64,000 bases of DNA, from the NCBI GenBank assembly GCA_963725145.1, contig CAVRXL010000012.1, forward strand, positions 310,001 to 374,000, in the 5' to 3' direction. The translations under genes were made by a program, and so were the position numbers. Shown here piece by piece: positions 44,727 to 53,768 of this stretch (positions are counted from its first letter, which is position 1; each line of letters starts with the position of its first letter). The notes beneath the pieces were generated by a model. That model was not told the DNA's origin, did not search any database, and saw only the letters and a program-made list of their open reading frames with translations. The stretch is from DATAEE01 sp963725145 (GTDB taxonomy: Bacteria; Acidobacteriota; Vicinamibacteria; Vicinamibacterales; 2-12-FULL-66-21).

Positions 44727-47210
44727 ATGAGCGAGCGAGGTGAACGTCCGGGCGTCGACGAGTCGTCTGCCGCCGAGCGTCCCCTCTCCATTCCGCCCGA
44801 GTTGCCGGTGCTCCCGCTGCGGGACACCGTCTTGTTCCCCAATTCCTTCATGCCGCTCGCGGTCGCCCGCGAGAGCTCCGTTCGCCTGATCGACGAAGCG
44901 GCCGCCTCAGGCCGGCTGATCGGCGTGTTCACCCAGCGTGACGCGTCGGTCGAGGAGCCTGCCGAGGACGATTTGTACCGCACGGGCACGGCGACCCACA
45001 TCCACAAGATGTTCAAGCTGCCAGACGGCAGCCTGCGGCTCATCGTCCAGGGACTCGTGCGGCTGCGGCTCGATAAGGTCGTCGCCCTGAAGCCGTACAT
45101 CCGCGCCGACGTCACGGCGACCGACGAAGAGCTTCGCGACCAGGACCGGCTGGAGATTGATGCGCTGCAGCGGAACATCAAGACGAACTTTCAGCAGGTC
45201 GTCTCGCTGTCCCCGCTGCTGTCGGACGACCTTCAAACCCTCGCGCTGAACATCATCGATCCGGCCAAGCTCGCCGATTTCATCGCGTCGAGCCTCACGA
45301 CGTTGTCGACTGGCGCGCGGCAGGAGGTCCTCGAGACGCTCGACGTCCGCGCGCGCATGGACCTGCTCAACCGCATCCTGATCAAGGAGCTGGAGGTCCT
45401 CGAGCTGGGTTCGAAGATTCAGTCCCAGGTGCAGTCGGAGGTCGGCAAGAACCAGCGGGAGTACTTCCTGCGCGAGCAGCTCAAGGCGATTCAGAAGGAG
45501 CTGGGCGAAGGGGACGAGCAGGCCAAAGAGATCGAGGAGCTGCGCCAGAAGATTGAAACGGTGGGCATGCCGGAGACGGTCAAGAAGGAAGCGCTTCGCG
45601 AGCTGGATCGCCTCTCGAAAATGCCGGTCGCGGCCGCCGAGTACACGGTGTCGCGCACCTATGTGGACTGGCTCGTGGCCCTGCCCTGGGCAAAACGGAC
45701 CGAGGAAGTCATCGAGCTCAAGCGCACGAAGTCTGTCCTCGATGCCGACCATTCGGATCTCGAGAAGGCCAAGGACCGCATCCTCGAATACCTTGCCGTC
45801 CGCAAGCTGAATCCGGAAGTGAAGGGCCCGATCCTCTGTTTCCTTGGTCCTCCCGGCGTCGGGAAGACGTCACTGGCGCGGTCGATCGCGACGTCGCTCG
45901 ATCGCAAGTTCGTCCGCGTCTCGCTTGGCGGCATGCGCGACGAGGCCGAGATCCGCGGCCACAGGCGGACGTACATCGGCGCCCTGCCGGGACAGATCAT
46001 CCAGGGCCTCAGGCGGGCGGAGTCCAAGAACCCCGTGTTCATCCTCGACGAGATCGACAAGCTGGGTTCGGACTTCCGCGGCGATCCGGCGTCGGCGCTC
46101 CTCGAAGTGCTCGATCCGGAACAGAACAATTCGTTCCGCGATCACTACCTCGACGTGCCGTTCGATCTGTCGGAGGTCCTGTTCATCACGACGGCGAACG
46201 TGCTCGATACCATCCCGCCGCCCCTGCGCGACCGCATGGAGGTACTCGAGCTGCCCGGGTACACGGAGGAGGAAAAGCTGAAGATCGCGCAGGAACACCT
46301 GATCGCGAAACAGGTCAAGAATCACGGTCTGTCGGCCGATCACATCGAGTTCGACGAGCCTGCCGTGCGGAATGTCATTCGCGGCTATACCCGCGAGGCG
46401 GGTGTCCGCAATCTGGAGCGCGAGATCGGTGCGCTCTGCCGCAAGGTCGCCCGGCGCCGGGCGGAAGGGGACCTCGCGAAGGTCGTCGTCACGCGCGAGG
46501 TGGTCACGGAGCTGCTTGGGGCGCCGCGATTCCTCGACGAGGAGCTCGAGGAACGGACGAAGGATCCCGGCGTCGCGGTCGGGCTGGCCTGGACGCCTGC
46601 CGGCGGTGAGGTGCTCTTCGTCGAGGCCTCGCGCATGCAGGGCGGTGGCTCGCTCACGCTGACCGGGCATCTCGGGGACGTGATGAAAGAGTCGGCGCGG
46701 ACCGCGCTCTCCTGGTTCCGCGCGCACGCGCCACGGTACGGTGTCGACCCCTCCTTCTACAAGGACGCAGAGATCCATCTCCACGTGCCGTCGGGCGCGA
46801 TCCCGAAGGACGGCCCCTCCGCGGGCGTCACGATGGTCACCGCGCTGGCCTCAGAGCTCACCGGCCGCCCCGTGCGTGGCGACATCGCCATGACCGGGGA
46901 GATCACGCTCTCGGGCCGTGTCCTGCCGGTGGGTGGTGTCAAGGAGAAGGTTCTCGCGGCCCGACGGCACGGGATCCGCGAGATCATCCTGCCGCGGCAG
47001 AACGACAAGAACGTCAAGGAAGACCTCGGCGAGGAGCTGCGGCAGGATTTGAAGCTGCACCTGGTGTCCGCGATCGAAGAAGTTCTGGCGCTCGCTCTGC
47101 AGCCGGCGTCCGACCAGACCACCACTCCGAAGCAGCCTCCCGACGTCGACAAGATTGTGGCACCGAGCCGCGGCCGGAAGCCGGCCGAACCCAGGCCACC
47201 CGCCTACTAG
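44727..47210 (+). CDS. lon: ATP-dependent protease Lon (LonA)
   Basis: The protein is 827 residues. The N-terminal LON domain opens LPVLPLRDTVLFPNSFMPLA, the AAA+ module has GPPGVGKTSLARS near 374 and VFILDEIDKLG, and the proteolytic domain carries the Ser698-Lys741 dyad (KDGPSAGV and GGVKEKVLAARRHG). It degrades damaged and regulatory proteins in the cytosol. The tail beyond the protease domain is Pro/Arg-rich. The next gene starts 4 bases after the stop. Confidence 0.96.
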   Translation: MSERGERPGVDESSAAERPLSIPPELPVLPLRDTVLFPNSFMPLAVARESSVRLIDEAAASGRLIGVFTQRDASVEEPAEDDLYRTGTATHIHKMFKLPDGSLRLIVQGLVRLRLDKVVALKPYIRADVTATDEELRDQDRLEIDALQRNIKTNFQQVVSLSPLLSDDLQTLALNIIDPAKLADFIASSLTTLSTGARQEVLETLDVRARMDLLNRILIKELEVLELGSKIQSQVQSEVGKNQREYFLREQLKAIQKELGEGDEQAKEIEELRQKIETVGMPETVKKEALRELDRLSKMPVAAAEYTVSRTYVDWLVALPWAKRTEEVIELKRTKSVLDADHSDLEKAKDRILEYLAVRKLNPEVKGPILCFLGPPGVGKTSLARSIATSLDRKFVRVSLGGMRDEAEIRGHRRTYIGALPGQIIQGLRRAESKNPVFILDEIDKLGSDFRGDPASALLEVLDPEQNNSFRDHYLDVPFDLSEVLFITTANVLDTIPPPLRDRMEVLELPGYTEEEKLKIAQEHLIAKQVKNHGLSADHIEFDEPAVRNVIRGYTREAGVRNLEREIGALCRKVARRRAEGDLAKVVVTREVVTELLGAPRFLDEELEERTKDPGVAVGLAWTPAGGEVLFVEASRMQGGGSLTLTGHLGDVMKESARTALSWFRAHAPRYGVDPSFYKDAEIHLHVPSGAIPKDGPSAGVTMVTALASELTGRPVRGDIAMTGEITLSGRVLPVGGVKEKVLAARRHGIREIILPRQNDKNVKEDLGEELRQDLKLHLVSAIEEVLALALQPASDQTTTPKQPPDVDKIVAPSRGRKPAEPRPPAY

Positions 47211-47214
47211 TTCC

Positions 47215-48099
47215 GTGTGGGTCGTCGAGTCGCAGGCCTACGAGCTGGACATCGGTCCGCATGTCTGGCCCATCTCGAAATACAGGCTGATTCGCCAGGC
47301 CCTTGGTTCATCGGCGGACCTTCAGTTCGCTGAACCAGCCCCGGCTGCGTGGGATGACCTGGCCCTGGTCCATACGCCGGAGTACATCGAGAAGACGCGA
47401 CTGGGGACGCTGACCCCCGACGAGATCGCTCAGCTCGAGATCCCGTGGTCGCACGACATCGCCGCCGGCTTCCGGCTGATGGTCGGGGGAACGATCCACG
47501 CGGCTCGGCTCGCCTTGACCGATCGCATCGCGGTGCACCTCGGAGGAGGTCTGCACCACGCTTTCGCGAATCACGGCGAGGGGTTCTGCATGTTCAACGA
47601 CGTCGCGGTCGCCATCCGCTGTTGTCAACGCGACGGCTCGATCCGTCGGGCCGCCATCGTCGACTGCGACGTGCACCATGGCAACGGCACGGCCATGATC
47701 TTCGGGCGCGATCCGGACGTCTTCACGTTTTCCATCCATCAGCAGCACAACTATCCGATGTGGAAGCCGCCGAGCGACCTCGACATCGGGCTACCTGACG
47801 GCACGCGCGACCAGGGCTATCTGACGAAGCTGGCGGACGCGCTCGAGACGGTCCTCGCGCACCGGCCGGACGTCGTTGCCTACCTGGCGGGCGCCGATCC
47901 CTTCGACGAAGATCAGCTCGGAGGACTGTCCCTGACGAAGGAGGGGCTGCGCCGGCGCGATCGCCTGGTGTTTGACGTCTGCCGCAGCGCTGGCGTCCCG
48001 GTCTTCGTGACGCTGGCCGGCGGCTACGCGCGGCGCGTTCAGGACACGGTCGACATTCACGTGGGGACCGTCGGTGAGGCGTGCCGGGCCGGGGCCTAG
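47215..48099 (+). CDS. Histone deacetylase/AcuC-family protein
   Basis: This 294-residue arginase-fold hydrolase has GGGLHHAFANHGEGFCMFND (tandem His and metal-site neighbourhood), DCDVHHGNGTA with the Asp/His zinc ligands, and LAGADPFDEDQLGGLSLT with a further Asp. Bacterial members deacetylate proteins (AcuC on acetyl-CoA synthetase), polyamines or small amides; the target here is unknown. The start is GTG 47215, 4 bases after the lon stop. Its stop shares a CTAG with the convergent NUDIX gene. Confidence 0.88.
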   Translation: MWVVESQAYELDIGPHVWPISKYRLIRQALGSSADLQFAEPAPAAWDDLALVHTPEYIEKTRLGTLTPDEIAQLEIPWSHDIAAGFRLMVGGTIHAARLALTDRIAVHLGGGLHHAFANHGEGFCMFNDVAVAIRCCQRDGSIRRAAIVDCDVHHGNGTAMIFGRDPDVFTFSIHQQHNYPMWKPPSDLDIGLPDGTRDQGYLTKLADALETVLAHRPDVVAYLAGADPFDEDQLGGLSLTKEGLRRRDRLVFDVCRSAGVPVFVTLAGGYARRVQDTVDIHVGTVGEACRAGA

Positions 48100-48629
48100 G
48101 GACCGAGCAAGGCCAGCCCCGCGACGGTTTTCATGTCGAGAATCTCGCGTCGCTGAATCATCGCGCGGACTTCTGCCAGCGCGAACGCTCGCGGCTCGAG
48201 TACCTCGTCTTCGTCGAGCTGGGCGGCCGTCGGCGGCTCGTCGAGTCCGTCGAGCCGGTAGAAGATCATCTCCTCATCACAATAGCCCGGGGTCGGGAAC
48301 AGCGATCCCACCCGCTCGAGGCTGCGGGGGATCTTGCCGATCTCCTCATGACACTCCCTCCGCGCCGCGGCATCCGATGTCTCGCCCGGATCGACGCTGC
48401 CCGCTGGAAGCTCCCAGACCCATCGATCGATGGGGTAGCGGTACTGCCGGACCAGGACGACGTGATCGGCATCGGGCAGCGGCAGCAGGACGACCGAGGC
48501 CGGATGCCGGACGATTTCGAGCGTCACCTCACGCCTCCCCGGCAGCTGGACGCGATCCACATGCACGGCAAAGATGCGTCCCTCAAATGCCACCCGGCCG
48601 CCACGCCGGATGATCCGCTCGTCGGTCAT
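48096..48629 (-). CDS. NUDIX hydrolase, ADP-ribose pyrophosphatase-like
   Basis: The protein is 177 residues. The Nudix box (G-x5-E-x7-REC-x-EE-x-G) is complete in GSVDPGETSDAAARRECHEE followed by IG, and the preceding VVLVRQYRYPIDRWVWELPA is typical of ADP-ribose/sugar-nucleotide hydrolases. It is the last gene of the ileS-lspA-lgt-rluD group and starts inside the rluD stop (ATGA). Confidence 0.92.
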   Translation of the reverse strand: MTDERIIRRGGRVAFEGRIFAVHVDRVQLPGRREVTLEIVRHPASVVLLPLPDADHVVLVRQYRYPIDRWVWELPAGSVDPGETSDAAARRECHEEIGKIPRSLERVGSLFPTPGYCDEEMIFYRLDGLDEPPTAAQLDEDEVLEPRAFALAEVRAMIQRREILDMKTVAGLALLGP

Positions 48630-49582
48630 GACGCATCTCTCCTCAACTCGGCGATCAGTTGCTGCAAGTCGGTTGGCAGCGGCGCGACGAACTCGACCCG
48701 CGACCCGTCGGACGGATGCGTGAAGGCTATCCGGGCCGCGTGAAGAAACGGCCGGTCCAGCCGCGCGAGCGCGCGCAGGTGTCCGTGCAGCTGCCGGCGG
48801 GAACCGCCATACGTCGGATCGCCGACGATCGGATGGCCGATCGCGCTCAGGTGCACGCGGATTTGATGCGTCCGTCCCGTGGCGATCGCCACATGCAGCA
48901 GCGACACGCCCGGAAGGTGTTCGGCGGCCGTCACGCGCGTGACCGCGGAGCGCGCGCGCCGCGCGCGCGTGGACATTTTCTGCCGATCGTACGGGTCACG
49001 GCCAATCGCGGCATCGATCCGGCGTCCCGCCTGTACCACGCCCCAGACAAGCGCAATGTACTCTTTCTCGACCTCGCGATCGTGAAACTGCCGCGCCAGT
49101 TCCTCGTGCGCCCGGTTGTTTTTCGCGATCACCATGACGCCCGACGTCCCACGGTCGAGCCTGTGGACGATTCCCGGACGGAGCTCGCCCCCAATCCCGC
49201 TCAGATCTTTGACGTGGTGCAGGAGCGCGTTGACCAGGGTGCCTTCCGAATGCCCGGCGGCAGGATGGACGACCATGCCCGGCGGCTTGTTGACCACGAC
49301 GACGTCGGCGTCGTCGTAGAGGATCGGCAGCGGCAGTTCCTGAGGTTGCGGGGCCGCCGGGGCGGGAGCGGGAATCTCGACCGCAATGCGATCGCCGGTT
49401 CGAACCGACGTGCTGGGACGGGTGTGCCGGGCGTTGGTCTGCACGTGCCCATCGCGGATCAGCCGCTGGATCTGCGATCGGGACTGATGCGGCAGCACGT
49501 CCGCCAGGAACTGATCCAGGCGGAGGCCGTCGTGCTCGTCGCCGACCTCGACCTCGAGGTGCTCCGCGTCGGGGGCGGTCAT
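48626..49582 (-). CDS. rluD: RluA/RluD-family 23S rRNA pseudouridine synthase
   Basis: The protein is 318 residues. An N-terminal S4 RNA-binding domain (LDQFLADVLPHQSRSQIQRL) is followed by the catalytic domain with HRLDRGTSGVMVIAK (active-site Asp) and ATGRTHQIRVHLSAIGHPI. The RluD assignment is by size and the S4 domain; other RluA-type targets are possible. Its ATG overlaps the lgt stop by 4 bases, the usual lspA-lgt-rluD order. Confidence 0.9.
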   Translation of the reverse strand: MTAPDAEHLEVEVGDEHDGLRLDQFLADVLPHQSRSQIQRLIRDGHVQTNARHTRPSTSVRTGDRIAVEIPAPAPAAPQPQELPLPILYDDADVVVVNKPPGMVVHPAAGHSEGTLVNALLHHVKDLSGIGGELRPGIVHRLDRGTSGVMVIAKNNRAHEELARQFHDREVEKEYIALVWGVVQAGRRIDAAIGRDPYDRQKMSTRARRARSAVTRVTAAEHLPGVSLLHVAIATGRTHQIRVHLSAIGHPIVGDPTYGGSRRQLHGHLRALARLDRPFLHAARIAFTHPSDGSRVEFVAPLPTDLQQLIAELRRDAS

Positions 49583-50385
49583 GCGGCCAGCTTGCGGCGC
49601 TTCGATGTCGTGGGCTCCGGCGCGCGTCTTGCGAGCCAGACGAGCATCGCGACGCTCAGCGGGACCAGGAGAATCGAGATGAACTGTGAGGTGGAGAGCG
49701 CGCCAATCATGCCGCGCGGGTCTCCGCGATAAAACTCGATGATGAACCGGGAGAGTGCGTACAGGAGGATGTATCCCCAGAACGTCCGGCCCGGGAAGGG
49801 CCGGCCGCGGCGCTCGAACGCCACGAGCAGAACGAGGATCAACAGCTCGGCTCCGGCCTCGTAGAGCTGCGTCGGGTGCAGCGGCACTCCCAGCGGGGTA
49901 CCGGCATTGTCTGTTGCCGCGGGGTTGGTGAACGTGACTGCCCAGGGGACGTCGGCAGGGCGTCCGTAGCAGCACCCGGCCATGAGGCACCCGAGCCGGC
50001 CGATGACATGGCCAAGGGCGATGCCGGGCGCGAACGCGTCGCTCGTCGTCCAGATGGGCAGCCCCGCTCTGCGCGCGTACAGCAGCGCGACCGGGACCGC
50101 GAGCGCGAGCCCGCCGTAAAACACGCCGCCCGAGCGCACGAGCGACAGCAGCTCGGAGGGGTTCGCCCGGAAGCGGTCGAAGTCGACCGCGAGCAGGAGC
50201 AGCTTCGCACCGACGAGCGCGGAGATGATGACCCAGATGCCGAGGTCCATGACCCGCGCGCCGTCGAGGCCACGCGCGCGGGCGCGCCGCACCGCGAGCT
50301 GGAGGCCGAGCAAGTACGCCGCGGCGAGCAGCAGGCCGTACGCGTAGATCGGGAACCGCCCGAGTTCAAACAGGACCGGGTACAT
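49579..50385 (-). CDS. lgt: Prolipoprotein diacylglyceryl transferase
   Basis: This 268-residue protein has seven membrane helices, with FELGRFPIYAYGLLLAAAYL, the Lgt signature GRLGCLMAGCCYG, HPTQLYEA and RFIIEFYRGDPRG. It adds the diacylglyceryl group to lipoprotein precursors, which LspA (the gene just upstream) then cleaves. It overlaps lspA by 20 bases. Confidence 0.95.
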   Translation of the reverse strand: MYPVLFELGRFPIYAYGLLLAAAYLLGLQLAVRRARARGLDGARVMDLGIWVIISALVGAKLLLLAVDFDRFRANPSELLSLVRSGGVFYGGLALAVPVALLYARRAGLPIWTTSDAFAPGIALGHVIGRLGCLMAGCCYGRPADVPWAVTFTNPAATDNAGTPLGVPLHPTQLYEAGAELLILVLLVAFERRGRPFPGRTFWGYILLYALSRFIIEFYRGDPRGMIGALSTSQFISILLVPLSVAMLVWLARRAPEPTTSKRRKLAA

Positions 50386-50860
50386 GTCGTCGTCCCGCTA
50401 GCAGGACGTCCAGAATCACGAGCGCCGCCCCGACGGTAATGGCGGAGTCCGCGACGTTGAACGCCCAGAAATGTGCGTCACCGTAGTACACGTCCACGAA
50501 GTCGAGGACGTAACCCGTCGCCGCACGATCGATCAGGTTGCCGACGGCGCCACCGAGCACGAGCGCGAGCCCGGCGCGAGCGAGCCGCTCGTCCGGCCGG
50601 AGCTGGGACGCGTACACCGCGATCGCCGCGAGCGCGAGGATCGCCATCCCGAGCATGATCGCCGGCTTCAGCGGAAAGTCGGCGGCGTTGAACAGGCCGA
50701 AGGCGGCGCCCGTGTTCCGGACGTGCGTCAGATCGATGAAGCCCGGAATGATGGTCGTGGTCTCGTACAGCGCCAGCGACTGGCGAATCAGCGCCTTCGT
50801 CAGCTGATCCGCTGCGACGATCGCGATCCCCAGCGTGAGCTCGAACCTGCGCGCGAACAC
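50366..50860 (-). CDS. lspA: Lipoprotein signal peptidase (signal peptidase II)
   Basis: This 164-residue protein has four membrane helices. The catalytic Asp pair is in GGAVGNLIDRAATGYVLDFV and FNVADSAITVG, and VRNTGAAFGLF is conserved. It starts at GTG 50860, immediately after the ileS stop with no gap, so translation is probably coupled. Confidence 0.95.
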   Translation of the reverse strand: MFARRFELTLGIAIVAADQLTKALIRQSLALYETTTIIPGFIDLTHVRNTGAAFGLFNAADFPLKPAIMLGMAILALAAIAVYASQLRPDERLARAGLALVLGGAVGNLIDRAATGYVLDFVDVYYGDAHFWAFNVADSAITVGAALVILDVLLAGRRHVPGPV

Positions 50861-53659
50861 TCAAACCACCGTCTCTGCGAGGGCCTCGACGCACCGGCCG
50901 CACAGCCCTTCCTCGTTCACCTGCGGGACGATGCGCCAGCAGCGGGTGCACTTCGCGCCGTCGGCGCGGCCGACGTTGATCGCCGTCGGTTGTCCGTCGC
51001 CTGCCGCCTCGCTCCGCAGATCGACCTGCGAGGTGATAAACACCATCGGCAGGTCGTCCCGGTACCGATCGAGCAGCGCCGCCTCGTCGCTGCCGGCCCG
51101 CAGCTCGACACGGGCGCTGAGCGAGTTGCCGATCGTCTTCTGCTGGCGCGCCTCTTCGAGCGAGGCGTTCACGCGGTCGCGGATCTCGATGAGGCGCGAC
51201 CACCGCTCGACCAGCCCCGCGTCGAAGAGCCGATCGAGCTCGTCCGAGCCTGGGAACAGGGCGAGATGGACGGAGTCCTCGCGCGGGCCGGGCAGATGCC
51301 GCCAGACTTCGTCGGCCGTCATGGACAGGATCGGCGCGACCAGACGGGTCAGCCCGTCGGCGATCTGATACATCGCCGTCTGGCAGGACCTGCGGGCGCG
51401 GGAATTCGCGCCGAGCGTGTAGAGCCGATCCTTGGAGACATCCAGGTAGAACGCGCTCAGATCCACCGTCAGCAGCGTATTCAGCGTCTGAAAGATCGTC
51501 TGATAGTCGTAGCGGTCGTACGCGTCGACCATCCGCCTCGCAGCCTGCGCGTACCGCGCGAGCGCGTAGCGGTCAACCTCCTGCAGCTCTGAGGTCGCCA
51601 CGCTATGGCGCGCCGGGTCGAAGTCGTACAGGTTCGAGATCAGATAGCGGAACGTGTTCCGGATCTTGCGGTACGCCTCGACCGCTCTCGCGAGGATCTC
51701 CTGGCTCAGCCGGATCTCCTGCGTGTAATCCGCCATCGACACCCAGAGGCGCAGCATGTCCGCGCCGTGCTGTTTGATGATGTCGTCAGGCTCGATCGAG
51801 TTGCCGAGCGACTTCGACATCTTCCGGCCGTCCTCCGCGACGACGAATCCGTTGGTGACCACCGCCCGGTACGGGGGCCGGCCCCGCGTGCCCAGGCCGA
51901 CCAGCAACGAGCTCTGGAACCAGCCGCGATGCTGGTCGGTTCCCTCGAAATAGACATCGGCCGGCCAGGTCAGCTCGGGCCGGACCGACAGGACCGCCTC
52001 GTGGCTGGATCCGGAATCGAACCACACGTCGAGGATGTTCATCTCGCGCTCGAATGACGCCTTCCCGCACGAGGGACAGCTGAATCCGGCCGGGATGAAC
52101 TCATCGAGGGGCCGCTCGTACCAGGCGTCGGCGCCGAACTGCTCGAAAACGCCCGCAGCTTTTTCCACCAACGCCGCCGTCACGATCGCCTGACCGCAGC
52201 TCGTGCAGTCGATCGCCGGAATCGGAACGCCCCAGGCCCGTTGGCGCGACACGCACCAATCCGGCCGGCTGGCGAGCATCCCCGCGATGCGATCCTGTCC
52301 CCACGGCGGGATCCACTGCACGTCGCGCTCGATGGCGTCGAGCGCCCGTCCTCGCAGTGTCGGTTCCGTGCTTCCCGCTTCGCCCAGCCGGATGAACCAC
52401 TGGGACGTCGCGAGAAAGATAACCGGGTTGTGGCACCGCCAGCAGTGCGGATACTGGTGGGAAAACGTCTCTCGATGCCAGAGCCGCCCGCGCGACTCGA
52501 GCGCGGCCTCGATTTTTGGATTCGCGTCGAACACTCGCTGACCGCCGAAGAGCTCCACCGTTTCGAGGAAATGTCCGGCCGGCCCGACAGGCGCGAGCAC
52601 CTCGAGGCCGTACTTCACTCCGGTGTGGAAGTCGTCCGCGCCGTGGCCCGGGGCCGTGTGCACAGCCCCCGTGCCCTGCTCCAGCGTGACGTAGTCGCCG
52701 AGCACCGCCAGCGACTGGCGTGCGTACAGCGGGTGCTTGAAGCGCAGCTTCTCGAGAGCGCGCCCCTTGAACCGCGCCAGCGGCCGGCCGAGCGGTCGGC
52801 CAATCTTCTTCGCGACCGCGTCGCTCAACGCTTCCGCCACGATGACCGCGGTTCCGCTCGAATCGTAGGCGCCGTAGTCGAAATCCGGATGGAACGCGAT
52901 CGCAAGGTTCGACGGGATCGTCCACGGCGTCGTCGTCCAGATGAGCACCGAGACCTGACGGTCCCCAACCTCGGGAGCGAGCCGTCGAAAGGCGTCCGCG
53001 CTGGAAGAATCGAGCTGAAACTCGACATAGATCGACGGCGAAGAATGGTCCTCGTATTCGACCTCGGCCTCCGCCAGCGCCGTCCGGCAATGGATGCACC
53101 AGTGGACGGGCTTGAGTCCCTTGTACACGAGCCCCTGTTCCACGAATCGGCCGAACGCGCGAGCGATCGCCGCCTGGTACCGGAAGTTCATCGTCAGATA
53201 GGGATCGTCCCACGTGCCGAGGATGCCCAGCCGGCGGAACTGCTCCGTCATCCTGCCGACATACCGTTCCGCGTAGGCGCGGCATGCGCGGCAGAAATCG
53301 GCCACCGACATCTCGCGCTTCTTGGGACCGAGCTCGCGATCGACCTGCAGCTCAATCGGCAAGCCATGGCAGTCGTATCCGACGACGTACGGCGCGTCGT
53401 AGCCAGCCATCGAATGCGACTTCACGACGAAGTCTTTGAGAATCTTGTTGAGAGCCGTCCCTATGTGAATATTGCCGTTGGCATAGGGGGGGCCATCGTG
53501 CAGGATGAACACCGGCCGGCCGGCTCGCGTTCGACGGATCCGCCCGTACAGATCCGTCTCCTCCCATCGCTTGATCGCTGCCGGCTCGGTCGCCGGCAGG
53601 TTCGCCTTCATGGGGAATTCGGTCCGGGGCAGATTGAGCGTGTCTTTCCAGTCCGGCAT
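50861..53659 (-). CDS. ileS: Isoleucine--tRNA ligase
   Basis: This 932-residue class I synthetase has HIGT at 65-68, KMSKS at 613-617, an editing domain in between (IWTTTPWTIPSNLAI), and a C-terminal zinc finger with CTRC and CGRC. The ATG at 53659 gives the usual N-terminus (DWKDTLNLPRTEFPM); the open frame extends to a TTG at 53710, but that crosses a -10-like TACAAT. It leads the lspA-lgt-rluD-nudix operon. Confidence 0.95.
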   Translation of the reverse strand: MPDWKDTLNLPRTEFPMKANLPATEPAAIKRWEETDLYGRIRRTRAGRPVFILHDGPPYANGNIHIGTALNKILKDFVVKSHSMAGYDAPYVVGYDCHGLPIELQVDRELGPKKREMSVADFCRACRAYAERYVGRMTEQFRRLGILGTWDDPYLTMNFRYQAAIARAFGRFVEQGLVYKGLKPVHWCIHCRTALAEAEVEYEDHSSPSIYVEFQLDSSSADAFRRLAPEVGDRQVSVLIWTTTPWTIPSNLAIAFHPDFDYGAYDSSGTAVIVAEALSDAVAKKIGRPLGRPLARFKGRALEKLRFKHPLYARQSLAVLGDYVTLEQGTGAVHTAPGHGADDFHTGVKYGLEVLAPVGPAGHFLETVELFGGQRVFDANPKIEAALESRGRLWHRETFSHQYPHCWRCHNPVIFLATSQWFIRLGEAGSTEPTLRGRALDAIERDVQWIPPWGQDRIAGMLASRPDWCVSRQRAWGVPIPAIDCTSCGQAIVTAALVEKAAGVFEQFGADAWYERPLDEFIPAGFSCPSCGKASFEREMNILDVWFDSGSSHEAVLSVRPELTWPADVYFEGTDQHRGWFQSSLLVGLGTRGRPPYRAVVTNGFVVAEDGRKMSKSLGNSIEPDDIIKQHGADMLRLWVSMADYTQEIRLSQEILARAVEAYRKIRNTFRYLISNLYDFDPARHSVATSELQEVDRYALARYAQAARRMVDAYDRYDYQTIFQTLNTLLTVDLSAFYLDVSKDRLYTLGANSRARRSCQTAMYQIADGLTRLVAPILSMTADEVWRHLPGPREDSVHLALFPGSDELDRLFDAGLVERWSRLIEIRDRVNASLEEARQQKTIGNSLSARVELRAGSDEAALLDRYRDDLPMVFITSQVDLRSEAAGDGQPTAINVGRADGAKCTRCWRIVPQVNEEGLCGRCVEALAETVV

Positions 53660-53701
53660 GGAGCGCGGGTCTCTCAGGCCCAGCGAAGCACGTAAACGTT
53701 C

Positions 53702-53707
53702 ATTGTA
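53702..53707 (-). promoter_or_regulatory. Candidate -10 box of ileS
   Basis: The minus strand reads TACAAT 42 bases before the ileS ATG, with TTGGAC (53729-53724) 16 bases upstream as a weak -35. That -35 lies inside the terminator of the preceding gene. Confidence 0.45.
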
Positions 53708-53714
53708 CAAAAAG

Positions 53715-53743
53715 AAAGGGCGGGTCCAAGAGACCCGCCCTTT
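53715..53743 (-). terminator. Intrinsic terminator of the lectin-like gene
   Basis: AAAGGGCGGGTC-CAAGA-GACCCGCCCTTT is a perfect 12-bp stem. On the minus strand it is followed by CTTTTTG, 25 bases after the stop of the gene at 53769. Confidence 0.85.
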
Positions 53744-53768
53744 GTAGCGAACGAATCGGGTTCCCTGC

